In this document: piece by piece, positions 11,248 through 24,100 of the stretch
How the letters are laid out: each line of letters opens with the position of its first letter
Position numbering within the stretch: the stretch's first letter is position 1
From: Eupeodes corollae
Taxonomy: Eukaryota > Arthropoda > Insecta > Diptera > Syrphidae
Direction of reading: 5' to 3'
DNA length: 64,000 bases
NCBI RefSeq assembly: GCF_945859685.1
Contig: NC_079148.1
Span: forward strand, 137,823,133-137,887,132
The notes under the pieces: model-generated
Told to the model about the DNA's origin: nothing
The model's database searches: none
The model's input: only the letters and a program-made list of their open reading frames with translations
Position numbers and translations under genes: made by a program

Positions 11248-12015
11248 TTACTTCTTGTAACCACAGCTACTTCTGCGACCACGAGCACGTTCGAACTTAC
11301 GTCCCTTTGATCGTACGTATGGGCGAGTGTGTGAGTGTGGTACACCAGGTGCCTTGCCGAAGTGCTTGTTGGCAGTACGTGCTGTACGCTTTCCTTGCAA
11401 CAACAAAGTCTTCTTGCCTGTTGGTGCCTTGAGGGCCAATTGATCGAAAGTCAAAACTTCACCACCAGCCTTCAAGATACGCTCGCGGGCCTTCTCGGTG
11501 ATGTGCAAAGCACAGACAGTCATCTTGGGAACAGTCAAAAGACGCAAGTCGTTGGTGACGGAACCGACAATGACAACAGTCGAGTCGGGTTGGTTGGCCT
11601 TCTTGAACAAACGGCTGACACGCTGCAGAGACATTGGTGGCCGATTGATTTTGCTCATAAACAAACGTTTTAGAACAATTCTGTTGAATTTCTTGTTGGT
11701 ACGACGCTGCAAGAAGCGGTACAACTGGAAAGAGCATAAAAAACTATTAGTAATTTCAATTTAGATAATTTATTCCGAGTTGTACCTTAACAAGAAGCCT
11801 CAGGTAAACATCCTGGGATTTGGGCTCAGTTCGGCGAACTTTGCGATCGTATTTATGGCAAATATCAATACCCTTAAGAAAAGAAATTAATTGAAAAATA
11901 CGTTAGTTAGATCACTTTAAACAATAATTGCACTTTATATTTCATTAAACATTTGTATTTATTTGGATGTCACTGAATTTATTTTTGTTAAAAAATTTCG
12001 AGCGAGTCTTACCAT
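11248..12015 (-). CDS. RpL18: Large ribosomal subunit protein eL18 (RpL18)
   Basis: Ribosomal protein L18 of the cytosolic 60S subunit. Three coding exons on the minus strand: 12015-12013 (the ATG alone), 11872-11786, 11724-11248. The total is 188 residues, equal to the Drosophila protein as I recall it. Exon 2 encodes GIDICHKYDRKVRRTEPKSQ; exon 3 runs from LYRFLQRRTNKKFNRI to GRRSSCGYKK, the invariant C-terminus. The first intron directly follows the ATG (ATG|GTAAG), an arrangement common in fly ribosomal protein genes. A pyrimidine tract sits just upstream of the ATG. The gene converges on folliculin with 177 bases between stop codons. Antisense open frames over exon 3 (11335-11673 and 11498-11764) are shadows. 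Confidence 0.97.
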
Positions 12016-12025
12016 TTTGGCGACC

Positions 12026-12040
12026 GGAAAAAGAAAGAGA
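12026..12040 (-). promoter_or_regulatory. TOP-like pyrimidine tract at the RpL18 5' end
   Basis: On the minus strand TCTCTTTCTTTTTCC runs up to 11 bases before the RpL18 ATG. Ribosomal protein mRNAs typically begin at a C within such a tract (5' TOP), which puts the transcription start here and makes the 5' UTR only about 15-25 bases. The start site itself is inferred. Confidence 0.6.
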
Positions 12041-13149
12041 TGAAAACTTGGTATGGAAGTGTCACATTTTGACAGATGACAAATAAAACGTATGAAGTTG
12101 GTTGTAGTTTGTTTTGTTATGGGATTTTGGTACAATCTACTACAAATATGGGGTGTGATTGCATGAAATCTTGGTATGTACATGTAATCCCCCTCTCACA
12201 CGTGGATTTCATTTTGATGTTGAATTTTTCTTTTAATTACGTTGCAAAATTGTAATGTTTTCTTTTAGACTGAGGTATTTTTCATCACCTTTTGTATTAT
12301 ATATATGTCAAGTCTGTAAATTGATGATAAAAGAATCATTTGTAAGGCTTAAATACACTTGATACTTGTTTTTAAAAACTGCAAAAATAAAGTATGACAC
12401 AGTTATATAGTATGGAACAGTTATTTGAGTAACTTATTTCGATAGGGAAATCTGTCACTTTCTTGGATCTTGTCAAAAGAAAAACGAAATAAATGAAAAT
12501 AAGAGAACAAATCTTTTCACTTTCTTAAAAAAGTAAATTAAATGTAGGAAACGTTCCGTTCTACTTAAAAAAACATATATGTGTCCTTTTTTAACATATA
12601 ATGAATAACAACTTGAAATCTTGGTTTCTATGTGAGTTAATTTAAGAAACCTAAGAAATCGTTTTTATTGTGATGGATAGATGATTATTTTGTGTTTCGA
12701 ATGGTAAAGAAGGTGCATAGGTTATTAGTGATGACTAAAAGCTAAACCTTAGTAAATATATTTGTTATTAAATCTCTGTAAACGTGGTACTAATTGTACT
12801 TTTAGTTCAAATATATTTTGATGTTATTCATAAATATATTTATAAAACGAATTCAAACCTTGTATGAAATACCACTATATATTGTTCGTAGTTTTCAAAA
12901 AAAATCCGTGTAACTATTAATGAGTGGAGTGCAATGTGCAATAGAGGGCGATTTATATTTTTGAATTTTGAGCGCACGACATAAAAAATTGCTTTCAAAG
13001 AAAGCTACATTCTTGAATTATGTAGGGAATAGTTTGAATTTTCACTTTTGTATTTTTTGTTTGATTTTTTAATTCTTCCACTTTTTTATTTATTTATCTA
13101 CGGATATAAATCTTACAGATTACTAACAATTTTGATAGAAGAATATAAT
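12041..13149. other. Non-coding spacer upstream of RpL18
   Basis: AT-rich, no credible coding frame, and no repeat family recognised before the LINE relic begins near 13150. Confidence 0.4.
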
Positions 13150-14200
13150 TAAATACTTAAAGCTAATTTATAATATGTTTTGCAATTGAATTTTAAATTC
13201 ACATCTGTTTGTAGAAAGATCAAGTTCATTACATATAGTGTTGGAATATTTTATGCATCTAGAAAATGATTCGTTGCAACCATAATTACATCTATGTTTA
13301 GAATTGTTAAAGAAATGACGAAGATGCAATCTTCTTTCCAGAATATAGATTTCAAAATTATAAATGATTTGTGGGCATTTGATACGGTATGAAAATACAT
13401 CATGGACAAACAATTAACATATTTAACAAAACTCCTTTTTTGTAAAGAATCAAGTCCAATCAAAGCACATCTTGACGGATATGATGGAGTGTCAATTCTT
13501 CTTTCAGGTGCCTAACAACATATCTTGTGAAAGCCTTTGAACTCTTTCAATACGAGTTATCCCAATGGAAGTAGAAGGACACAAAACAATTGAACAATAC
13601 TCAAGGGTCGGACGAACTAATGACATGTACCCTGATTTCAGAGCATAAGGCTTAGAAAACTCGTTGCAGTTTCGCTTGACGAAACTAAGCATTGAATTAG
13701 CCCTTGCAATTACATATGTAATCTATATGTAACTAAAAAGACAACTTCGTATCAAAAATGACTCCAACATCACGAATCTCAGATTTGCTATCAAGAATCT
13801 GGTTGAACATATGGTAGTTGTGGATCATTGGAACTAAAATACGATGTGCCGTAAGCACATTACATTTTGTATTATTTAATGGAAGGATATTCCTATCACA
13901 CCAATCAGATAAAACATTTTGAAGATTTTGCTGATCAATTCTATTTTTGATACAAAGAAAAATTTGTATGTCATCAGCTTACATCAAACAAGATGCATTT
14001 TTAAGAAGATAGGGGATATTATTAACAACTATATCGAAAAGAAGTGGTCCCAGATGGCTACCTTGAGGAACTCCTGATAAAGCTTGTATGATATTAGAGA
14101 AGAATTTCCCAATTTCACACATTGTGTTCTTTTCAAAATGTAGCTGGAAATCCATTTCAGTTATTGCAATTAAAAAATACAGGTGTACAGTTAACAATCA
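13150..14200 (-). mobile_element. Jockey-like LINE relic (reverse transcriptase)
   Basis: Minus-strand frames in order match the RT of a jockey-type non-LTR retrotransposon: SGVPQGSHLGPLLF (about 14060) followed by ASCLM at the point where YADD should follow, then SFVKRNCNEFSKPYALK and LVRPTLEYCSIVLCPS (about 13600-13680), then a tail with IGLDSLQKR (about 13450). Stops and frameshifts separate the blocks; the endonuclease and the first RT motifs are missing. SHLGP and the EY-C-W-P region resemble the better preserved LINE at 35880-38815, so the two probably belong to related families. It lies just downstream of Use1. Confidence 0.85.
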
Positions 14201-14836
14201 ATAAATTAAAAAATATTTTCTGTGATATTGTAAGAAATCATTTCAAGTCTGTTTTTTATTTGACACTCATCTAGAATCAAAATGAACGTAAAGGTGTTTC
14301 AGAACGTATCATCTGAGAGCTTCACAGAATAAGACTTAACCTCTAGATGTACTCGGAGGATTTTTCAATCAATAAGTTTTGAAAAATATTGAAAATACAT
14401 CAAATTAGCACAAATCATCTTTCTCAAAATATATTTAATCTCTTTCATAAATATTCATCGCCTCAATCATGGGAACTTCAATGGACTTTTTGTTCTGTTT
14501 GACTTATTTAAATGATTGGGACGTTGTGGAAATTTACATCAGGTAACATTCTGGTCGAATTTTTCATAAATATTACATAGACAGGCAAAAATAGTCTTTA
14601 ATAATTGAATGTACATGCACATCTATAAATAGAAGAAAATAAGGTATTCTGACCTATTTATTTATGGTTCAAAAGAATTTACATTTAAATTAAGCGACTA
14701 AACATAAAAGCAGACAAAATAAAAATAAACATTGTGTTTCAAAGAAAAACACTGCCTAGGGAATGATAGGTATTTTGATCGTTCATCCAAACCAAATGCC
14801 AAAGCCAATTCTCGAAAAGAAAAATATCCGTAGTCC

Positions 14837-15733
14837 TTATGTTTTCTTCACAATTTTCATGAATAATACCATACCTGTAAAATTAATAAAAAATACTTAA
14901 TAATTTTCAAATATATTACAGAATTAAAAAATAATTACCAATAAAAATAAATATAACTGAACCGAACATTAGAAATGTCCAACATTTCCAAGCATTCCGT
15001 GAGTGCTCCTGCAACTTTTCGTTCTCTTTTACCAAAGAATTTATATTCTTATCGGTCATATTTGTGGATCTTGAAACAACTTCGGTATCTCGCTTAATAA
15101 TTCGATTGGCCGTTTCGGTTTGCTCTTTAAGGCTCCGTGTGAGGGAGAGCATGTGCTCTGTGATTTTTTCCTGGACATCGTTGTGGTATTTTAAAGCTTC
15201 ATTAGATTGTCCTTGTTCTTTGGGCTTTCGTGAGCGCAGGTTATCATCTAGGTACATAATAAATCACCCGCCATAAAACTTGTACAAAGAAAATATAGAA
15301 TTATTTGGCTCACCATTTATTAGTTCTTTCCGAATATCAGAATAGTGTTTGGAGTTTTGTAGCTGGCGAACTTCCCTGATAACATCATCAACATTTTCTG
15401 CTGCCATTCGATTGTGGCTGTGGGAGCTCTCAGTTGTGAGCAGCGGTGGGCTGTCTATGTAGTTTGTTTGGGTTTTGAGGTTTTGCAGTCTTTTACAGTA
15501 ATCAGAAATAGATGACAATGTTCTTGCACTATAGCAAATTAAATAAGGAATTTCATTAGCAATTACAAATCAATATTTCAGTCATTGTACTCTTCGTATT
15601 CTTGGAGTTCCTCGATCATAACATCCATGGATTTGATGAATTTCTTAAGTCTCCAGAAATTTGTTTCATCTTTTACTAGTTCCTCACAAGTCACTAATAA
15701 GCTGCGCAAATTAATTTCTAATTTGGTTACCAT
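14837..15733 (-). CDS. Use1: Vesicle transport protein USE1 (ER SNARE)
   Basis: Use1/p31, the ER Q-SNARE that with Sec20, syntaxin 18 and Sec22 receives COPI vesicles returning from the Golgi. Four coding exons on the minus strand: 15733-15591, 15528-15314, 15247-14939, 14874-14837. Phases join, giving 234 residues (human 259). Exon 1 starts MVTKLEINLRSLLVTCEELV, matching human LELNLVRLLSRCE. The SNARE helix (about 145-205) has VQEKITEHMLSLTRSLKEQ, DTEVVSRSTNMTDKN and LVKENEKLQEHS, clearly the USE1 pattern and not Sec20. A single C-terminal membrane anchor follows (CWTFLMFGSVIFIFIG). The unspliced frame would stop at GNYFLIL; the small last exon instead supplies MVLFMKIVKKT, the expected short lumenal basic tail, so I prefer splicing. 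The intron 1 donor (GTACAA) is the least certain border. Confidence 0.93.
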
Positions 15734-18173
15734 GTTGCGAGAGTTAGTACTTAAAAACTAGTATAGCTAATTAGTAAAAATATTCTAATTCTATTTCAAG
15801 ATTGAAGAAGCCTCTTTCTAAAATCCGAACTGAAATGTATTTTACTTCTTTTCTTTATATTTTGGCACGTCATTAACAGCTGGATTATGAAATTTCCCAT
15901 CGAAAGGAATTTTTTTGCACAATTGTCATGGAAATTCACCTCAATGAAGTTAGGTAGGTAAATTAGCTCGGGGTGGTTTCAAAATGAAATGATAACATTC
16001 AGTAAGAAATACATTTGTTTGTAACGATTTAATGAAGCGTGCAAAATTCCAAACAACTTTCAACTGTGATGAAAGTTTGTAAAAAAAATTATCAAAGATG
16101 TGAAGGTTACCGGATAAAGAGTTTTTGAAAGGTTAAGCACTCTTTGAATATCCTTTAATTTCATGAAATTGACAAAAAAATAGGTAATCTTTAGAATCTG
16201 TCACTCCAAGAAATCTATCCATCATTTAATTCAACTTTTATTTTATTTTTTAAATTAGTGCTCCAAGAAATATATCCATCATTTAATTCAAATTCTATTT
16301 TATTTTTAAATTTGTTTGTCTTTTCCTGATGAGACATATTTCACAAAAATAAATTTTATTTATTGTAATTTAAGGGTGTAGAAACATCTATTCCTGTTTT
16401 TCATTAATTTTCAAAGCTTCACTTTTTGACATTAAAAGCACACAATAATAGTAAACTTGATATTTTTCTCCAATTTTGTTAGGACCAAATAAATGGAACT
16501 TCGCTCACCAAACTTTTTTGATTCAGACTTCTTGATGAATGTACAAGTGTAAATACGATTATCGAAGTGACGTGAAGAAGAAAGTTTAGATCCAAAAAAC
16601 CTTGTTTCTAAAGTTACATTAAACCAAACAAAAATTGTAGTAGACGTCTATAGTGAATCGAAACAAATATCTTTAAAAAAAATAGGATACAGTGAAAGTC
16701 TAGATCACTTTTTGAATCCTAACAAATATTAAAACGAGAATGTTTTTTCACACTCACTGCTAATTTGAAACATATGTAAAAGAAACTTCCCCAATTACGC
16801 GGTTAGGCAAGATTCAAGGGGGTTCTAACTTGGGATCTCCATTGAACATTTCCAGGCAGGCTATCGGCCTGTCCTCAGATAATCCAAAAGAGACCAACAA
16901 TCCAACATCCAGTCCAAGCACGTTTGTGCTTTATGTATTGGTGAGTGTCCATTTTCTACAGTCTTTTTGAAGTCGAGTGCCAAAATTCATTAATTAAAAG
17001 TTATCTTTACTAGGCACAAAACAGCTTCAAAGCTGTCGACCGATATCCTAAAAAATTATTTTAGTCTGCATCCTCCTCTCCTAGTAAGTCCTTGAGTAGG
17101 TGCGCCTCCAAATCATGAAGTTCCTTACTTTGAGAAATAGATTCACTCAAAACTACTCTTGAATAGTTGGCTGTTGTAGTTCCTCCAGCTTCTTAACCAG
17201 TATTAATTTTTCGAAAGGCTAGTTTTTGTTTACTCAAAGGCATTTTTTTTATATAATTTGTTTGAAATTTTGTAAAAAAAACAATAACTACCGACACTAA
17301 AGGTAAATAAACAAAAAAGTAAACAACAGATTAACCGTTTCTAATTTCATTTGAGGTTGTGACATTTGAGATTGGTCATGGCAAGACATAATATACCCAG
17401 TCAAAAAAAACAATGGATTGCGGAAGAGAACTTGGATTGGATTTTACTCTTGTGAAGCCTCTGGGTAAGCCTAATAACCGATTAAGGTCCTACAACGAAA
17501 AACATACCCAACTTTGAACAAAGTTCGAGTGTGAACGCGCTCTTACCATTTTCTCTGAACACACCATTTGGCCACCATTTGCATTCTCAGAAAAATGTCA
17601 TATTTCTATTCACCACATTACACAAAAATCCCTTTAAATTTATCACACAAGACAAAAGCGAACGAGGTCCTCTCTGCGAGTCTTCAACTTTTGAAATTTT
17701 TCCATTGAAAATCAATTCAATTTCAGTGAAAAAAACTTTAAATTTATTAAACTCAAAGGGTGCAATTAATTTTTTACAAAAAGATTTGGAGGTGGGTGTT
17801 TTAAATTGTCCTAAAAAAGTTCTTTATTGTATCCTTAAAACACATCTGTCTGAAGAAAAAAAAGTCATCAGATTTCATGTGAACCAAAGCCACTTTCGTT
17901 GGTGAAATTTGTATGTAAAAAAAAGAGCAAACCATACTATAAGATTGTAGTTAGAGTGAGATAAAAAAAACTTCTTTTCTCATTGAGAAGAAAAAACCTT
18001 TTAAACAAATTTCCCCGAAATATACGAACGAATTTTTACATTTTTGTTTGAAAAAGAGAAAAATATATTTTAGTACTTTTATAACAAAAAAAAAAACCTT
18101 TAAAATTATAAATATTTTTGTATAAAACAAAAAGTAACTAAAAGAAACCGAACTTTTCCAGACAAATATCAAA
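15734..18173. other. Intergenic region between Use1 and Transportin (head to head)
   Basis: About 2.4 kb between two divergent start codons. It should hold both promoters and the Transportin 5' UTR. No motif can be named with confidence. A plus-strand frame at 17531-17905 lacks a proper ATG start and known similarity. A short tandem duplication lies at 16203-16316. Confidence 0.4.
16203..16316. repeat. Tandem duplication of a 57-bp unit
   Basis: CTCCAAGAAATCTATCCATC starts at 16204 and recurs at 16261 with one change, followed each time by ATTTAATTCAA and a T-rich tail. Two copies only. Confidence 0.85.
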
Positions 18174-21100
18174 ATGACGTGGGAACCACAGACCGAGGGC
18201 TTGCAGCAGATCATTACGATTCTGAAGGAGTCTCAATCTCCAGACACCGCTACACAATTAGCTGTCCAAATGGTAAGAAAGACAAAAAGTCTTCTTATTA
18301 TGTATTCATATGAATTATCTAGAAAATTAATGCATTTTTATTCATAAAAAAAGTCACCAAGCTGATCGAAGTTCAATATATTATAAGAATTTTTAATTTT
18401 GGCTTTTTGCATAAGCCATGAGCGGTAGGGAGTGATATTGTAAATTTTGTGTATTTATGTATATTCAAGAAAATAATATTAATTAGTTTTGTAAGTAACG
18501 ATACAAGAATACGTGGATTTCTTTTTTTCGAGTGCGTTTAAATGCAAAGTAAAATGATGGTTGGTACGTGACTTCCCTTCAATTCGCCTTTCATTATAAG
18601 AGAATGGTATTAAAAGACTTTTTGAGCAGACATAGATACTAGTCTGACAAAGCTATTGAATTTTTTTTAGGTCAAGAACTAAGTAGATAGAATTTTTAAG
18701 AATTCTTTTTTTTTAAAGCAAGTGATTTGTAAGTTTAGGATTTTGGGCTCTGATTTAATTAAATAAAATAAAATTATGGTAAAGACATTCTGTTAATTGT
18801 AAACGTGGATAACAATCACAGCAAAAATGCACCTATATGAATCCCTTGGAAAATAGGTGTTCTTTAAACAAAACATCACCGTCAAAGAGTTTGTATAGGC
18901 ACAACAATCATACCTTGTCGCATAACCTTGAAGACATTTTTCGATCAGTTGTAATAACTTTCATCTTGCTAGGTATGGTAGATGGCAGCAATAAGGCAAA
19001 TCGTGTGCATTTGTTTATTTAAACAGGTTTAAGCAACATAGAATATTCGTGCAAGGCCGACACTGGCTTCTTCTCTTTGTGCACATGACCTACATTAATT
19101 TAATTGACGCATTATGGGTATGATGGTTCTCATTGGAAAGCAATTTTTATTGATGGAGTGTCGTAATATTTTGTAATTGTTCCAAAATAAACGTTATAAA
19201 ATAAGTTAAAGAGAAAACTATTGTACATATAAAAAGTTATGATGAGAACAGCTTTTGTTTCTCGTTCCTTCTGGCTTAGTGTTGAATTTGAATATATTGC
19301 CGGCAGGGCCTTCGATATTCATTCATTCCACATCGCCTAGACATCTGTTGAAAACACAAATTCTTGCCCAGTGCCATTCGGTTGTATCGTGTCCGTTAAC
19401 TTTCATACGCTCGTTAGGGTGTCCACTGTTCATGTTTTAAAGCTTGAAAAAGTGAAGCTTTCGAATCGATCGTTTGACTTAAAACGAATATTTTTGAAGG
19501 ACCTTACTCTAAATATTCATGTCAATTTAGCGGCACTTATACTCTTAAAGAACCAGAGCCTTGTGCCTTACAACTCTAAATTAGTTCTATGTGAGACTCA
19601 AGGATAGAGGAGACCTACTGAATCTCAACTCCTATCTTGATGAATTTTTAGTTCCTCGCAAGAAGCCCTAAAAAAATACATAAGGTCACACAGGCAGGCA
19701 TTCAATCCAGGCCTTTGAAAATTATAGGTACTAACCATAAGCCAAGGGCAGTAGGAAAGGAAGTGATTCTCTTTTTAAGCTTTTAGGTTCATCTTTTTAA
19801 GAATAAATAAAAAAAATCAGAAAAGTTCTATTGAACTTGAATGTGCGATGCTATATTCTACCTTAAACCCTTAAACGGCATTTTCCATTTACATATATCT
19901 AAATTCTTGGAGCTACCGAATAATAGTCTTTCGAAAATCCTATCGGAAAGAACATCTTATGTGCTAATAGACTGTGCTTTTTTTAAGATCTAATATATTG
20001 GAAATAAGTTGCTCACAAAATATTCTATTAAGTTAGCTTAGAGAGGCACACTGAAGCTATTTTTCAACCAACGCACAGCAATCGCAATTTCATGAGGAAT
20101 ACAATAATCTCAACATATTTTTTGGGTGTGATACCACAAGAGATGAGTCTCATACACAATGCAAAGTGGAAAAGTTCACTATGAATGCAAAATCCTTGCA
20201 AAGCACACAATTTGACTATGTACGATGTGTAAACTAGATGTATCAAATACATACCACATTGCAGATTGTCCCATGTTTATCCCAGATCCCAGTTCGTCAG
20301 TCTTCAAATTTCTCACTTTAATATCTTACTTACTTACTTAAGGTGCGTATCCAGCCAGCTCGGTCCCTAGCTAGCTGTCTCCAGTTTCGCACGCCAAGTT
20401 GGTTTAGGTCTTCCCCCACCTGAGTGCGCCACCAGAGTCGCGGTCTTCCTCTACTGCGCCGTCCCTCAGGATTGGATTTGAAGACCTTCCGGGGTGGAGC
20501 GTTGATGTCTATTCGCTCTATATGACCCAGCCATCTAAGCCGTTGGGCTTTAATTCTGCTAACTAGGTCAGTGTCGCTGTACAGCCCGTACAGTTCGTCG
20601 TTATATCTTCTTCTCCATCTATAGGTACGTGACCAAAAATAACCCGAAGAATTTTTCTCTCGAAGCATCCTAAGACGTTCTCATCTTTCTTTGACAGGGT
20701 CCAGGCCTCAGCGCCATAAATGAGAACCAGGATGATGAGTGTCTTATAGATGGTGATTTTAGATGCTCGATAGAGGACTTAACTTCTCAATTGCCTTCTA
20801 AGTCCAAAGAAGCAGCGATTTGCAAGAGTTATTCTTCGTTTGATTTCAGCGCTGGTGTCGTTGTCTGTATTAATAGCGGTGCCTAGGTAGACAAAGTCTT
20901 TAACTACCTCAACGTTATAGCTGTCCATGGTGACGTTTTGTCCAAGACGTCGTCGTTCAGTGTCCTTTTTTGATGACAGCATATACTTGGTCTTGCCCTC
21001 ATTGACCACTAATCCCATCTTCTTCGCTTCCGTCGCAATGCTCAAGAACACTACTGACATCACGCTTTAATCTTATAATTATGTCAATATCATCTGCGTA

Positions 21101-24100
21101 TACCAGTAATTGGATGAACCTTTGGAAGATTGTGAATCTAGAGTTGAAGGTTGAGTTTTGCACAATTCTTTCCAGTACGATGTTGGAAAATCCGCATGAC
21201 AGTGCATCGACTTGTCTAAAACCTTTTTTTAAAACAAATGCATCGGTGAGATCTTTTCCGAACTTGATAGAACAGCGTGCATTCTCCATCGTCATTCTGC
21301 ACAAACGGATAAGTTTGACAGGGATGCCAAAACTAGACATTGCTCGGTAGAGCTCTTCCCTATAGATGCTGTCATACGCGGCTTTAAAATCGATAAAGAG
21401 ATGGTGGGTATCGATTTGAAGCTCCAGGGTTTTTTCCAAGATCTGCCGTAGTGTGAATATTTGGTCGATAGTGGACTTTCCTGGTCTGAAGCCACACTGA
21501 TAAGACTGATGCCTCTGTAGTTGGCGCAATTTAGAGGGTCTCCTTTTTTATGTATTGGGCAAACTATGCTGAGATTCCACTCATCCGGCATGCTTCCTCC
21601 CGACCATAATTTAGTTAGTGCATGCTCCCTATCAAGTCATCGTCTGCTGCTTTGAATAGTTCGGCAGCGATGCCGTCAGCCCCAGCAGCTTTGTTTGACT
21701 TCAGTTTAGATATAGCTATCTTCACTTCGTCTAGGTAGGCGGAATTGTTCATCTGCGTCGCCTAGGTTGAGTGGTTCTATCTCCCTTACAGCGGTATTCG
21801 GGTCGTCATCGCCGTTATATAATTTGGAGAAGTGGTCTTTCCATATTCTCAACATACCCTTTGGAGGTTTTTTTCTCGTGCTCTCTTTTTTTCCATACAA
21901 GAAGCCGGTGTTCCTCTCTCCTCTTCTTCTCGTAGAGCTCGCGAGCAGCTCTGGTCCTTCTGTGCAGCGCTGTTTTGTATGGCTCTTGTTTCGCTGCGTT
22001 CGCTTGCCGGCATTCGTCGTCAAACCAGGGGTTTCGCTGTTGGGGCCGTGTGAAACCTAGCACTTCAGAGGCGGCACTCTGATGGCTGCAAGGCAATGTT
22101 GCCACTGGCTTTCAATGCTTAATGCAGGCATCATAGTTACTAGAGACTCGATCAGAAAAGGACATGGCAGTCTCTCACTTTAATATCATTCTCAAATAAT
22201 TAATGAATTATTTTAAACCGTAAACTCGACATAATTTGTCCTTAACGCGTTTGCAATATAAAAGCTGTGCTTTATGAATAAAATAGTTCTTGCTAAAACC
22301 ATCCATAAAAATCCACGTAGTTTATTATATCTTTTGATTATTTTTTATTTATACTAAAATTTAACAGAAACTCGAGGAACTCAATCAATATCCGGACTTC
22401 AATAACTATCTCATTTATGTACTCACTAAACTTAAATCTGAAGATGAGCCAACTCGATCTTTAAGCGGTTTGATTCTTAAAAACAATATTCGCCTTCATG
22501 GAAGTAGTTTGCAGCCAGAAATATTGGAATACATTAAACAAGAGTGTCTACAGGCAGTTGGTGATCCATCAGCATTAATTCGAGCAACAGTCGGTATTCT
22601 AATTACAACAATTGCAAGCAATGGAGGGCTCCAAAATTGGCCACAACTTTTACCAGCACTATGTGAGATGCTCGATTCACAGGACTATAATGTCTGTGAG
22701 GGTGCTTTCAGTGCACTACAAAAGATTTGTGAAGACTCAGCTGATATATTGGACAGTGCCGTTCTCAATCGCCCCTTAAATGTTATGATTCCGAAATTTT
22801 TGCAATATTTCAGTCATAGCAGTCCTAAAATTCGTTCCCATGCTATCGCCTGCATTAATCAATTTATTATCAACCGCTCTCAGGTAAATGATTTTTTGTT
22901 TTTTCATTTATAGGAAAAAATATAATTCAAAACAAATTTGAATTTTGTTATTTAGGCTCTAATGCTGCATATAGACACATTTATTGAAAATCTTTTTAAT
23001 CTGTCCTCGGATGACGACCACGAAGTGCGAAAAAATGTATGCCACGGTTTAGTTATGTTGCTTGAAGTCCGAATGGATCGTCTCCAACCACACATGGGAC
23101 AGATCATTGAGTACATGCTCATGCGAACACAAGATTCTGATGAAGGTGTTGCTTTGGAAGCATCCGAGTTTTGGCTATCCCTGGCCGAACAGAACATATG
23201 CAAAGAAGTCCTCACTCCGTATTTGCCACAGTTGGCGCCAGTTTTGGTTCGTGGAATGCGTTATTCAGAAATCGACATTATTCTACTCAAAGGCAATGTT
23301 GAAGAAGATGACATGGTGCCGGATCGCGAGGAAGACATTCGCCCTAGGTTCCACAAATCCCGTACTCATACGATTGCAGCTACGAGTGGTGGTGTCGGTG
23401 GTGGGGATGGAGTTGATGATGATGACGATGAGTTCGATGATGGCTTGGACGATGACAGTTCGTTATCTGAATGGAATTTGAGGAAGTGTAGTGCCGCCGC
23501 ACTCGATGTTCTGGCAAATGTTTTCCGCGAGGAATGCCTGCCCATCGTTTTGCCAATTCTAAAAGAAACTTTATTCCATCAAGAGTGGGTAATCAAAGAG
23601 AGTGGTGTCCTGGCTCTTGGAGCTATTGCCGAAGGTTGTATGCAAGGCATGATCCCGCATCTACCCGAGTTGATACCGTTCCTGATAAGCTGCTTGTCCG
23701 ACAAGAAAGCACTTGTTCGTTCCATAACCTGCTGGACATTGTCGCGATATGCCAATTGGGTTGTCAATCAGCCCCACGATCAATATCTTAAGCCTTTGAT
23801 GGAAGAACTGCTGAAGAGAATATTGGATTCAAACAAGAGAGTGCAGGAAGCGGCATGTTCGGCTTTTGCTACACTCGAGGAGGAAGCCTGCACTGAACTG
23901 GTCCCATACTTGGAATACATTCTCAAAACCTTGGTCTATGCGTTTTCAAAATATCAACACAAGAACTTATTGATTCTGTATGATGCTGTGGGTACTTTGG
24001 CCGATTCTGTGGGGCATCATCTAAATACTCCTGAGTATATAAATATTTTGATGCCACCGCTGATAGAAAAGTGGAATTTGTTGAAAGACGACGATAAAGA

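Noticed and set aside
11335..11764. Plus-strand frames of 88-112 residues over RpL18
   Set aside because: Antisense shadows of exon 3, kept open by codon bias of a ribosomal protein gene.
14916..14938. Use1 ending in GNYFLIL without a fourth exon
   Set aside because: A good donor (GTAATT) and an acceptor 65 bases on give the conserved MVLFMK tail; the unspliced end would lack it.
14937..15247. Calling this gene Sec20/BNIP1
   Set aside because: The SNARE helix and N-terminus fit USE1 much better (EKITEHMLSLTRSLKEQ versus the BNIP1 pattern).
17531..17905. 124-residue plus-strand frame upstream of Transportin
   Set aside because: Begins with GTG, not ATG, has low-complexity Lys/Phe-rich composition and no similarity; probably 5' flank or UTR.
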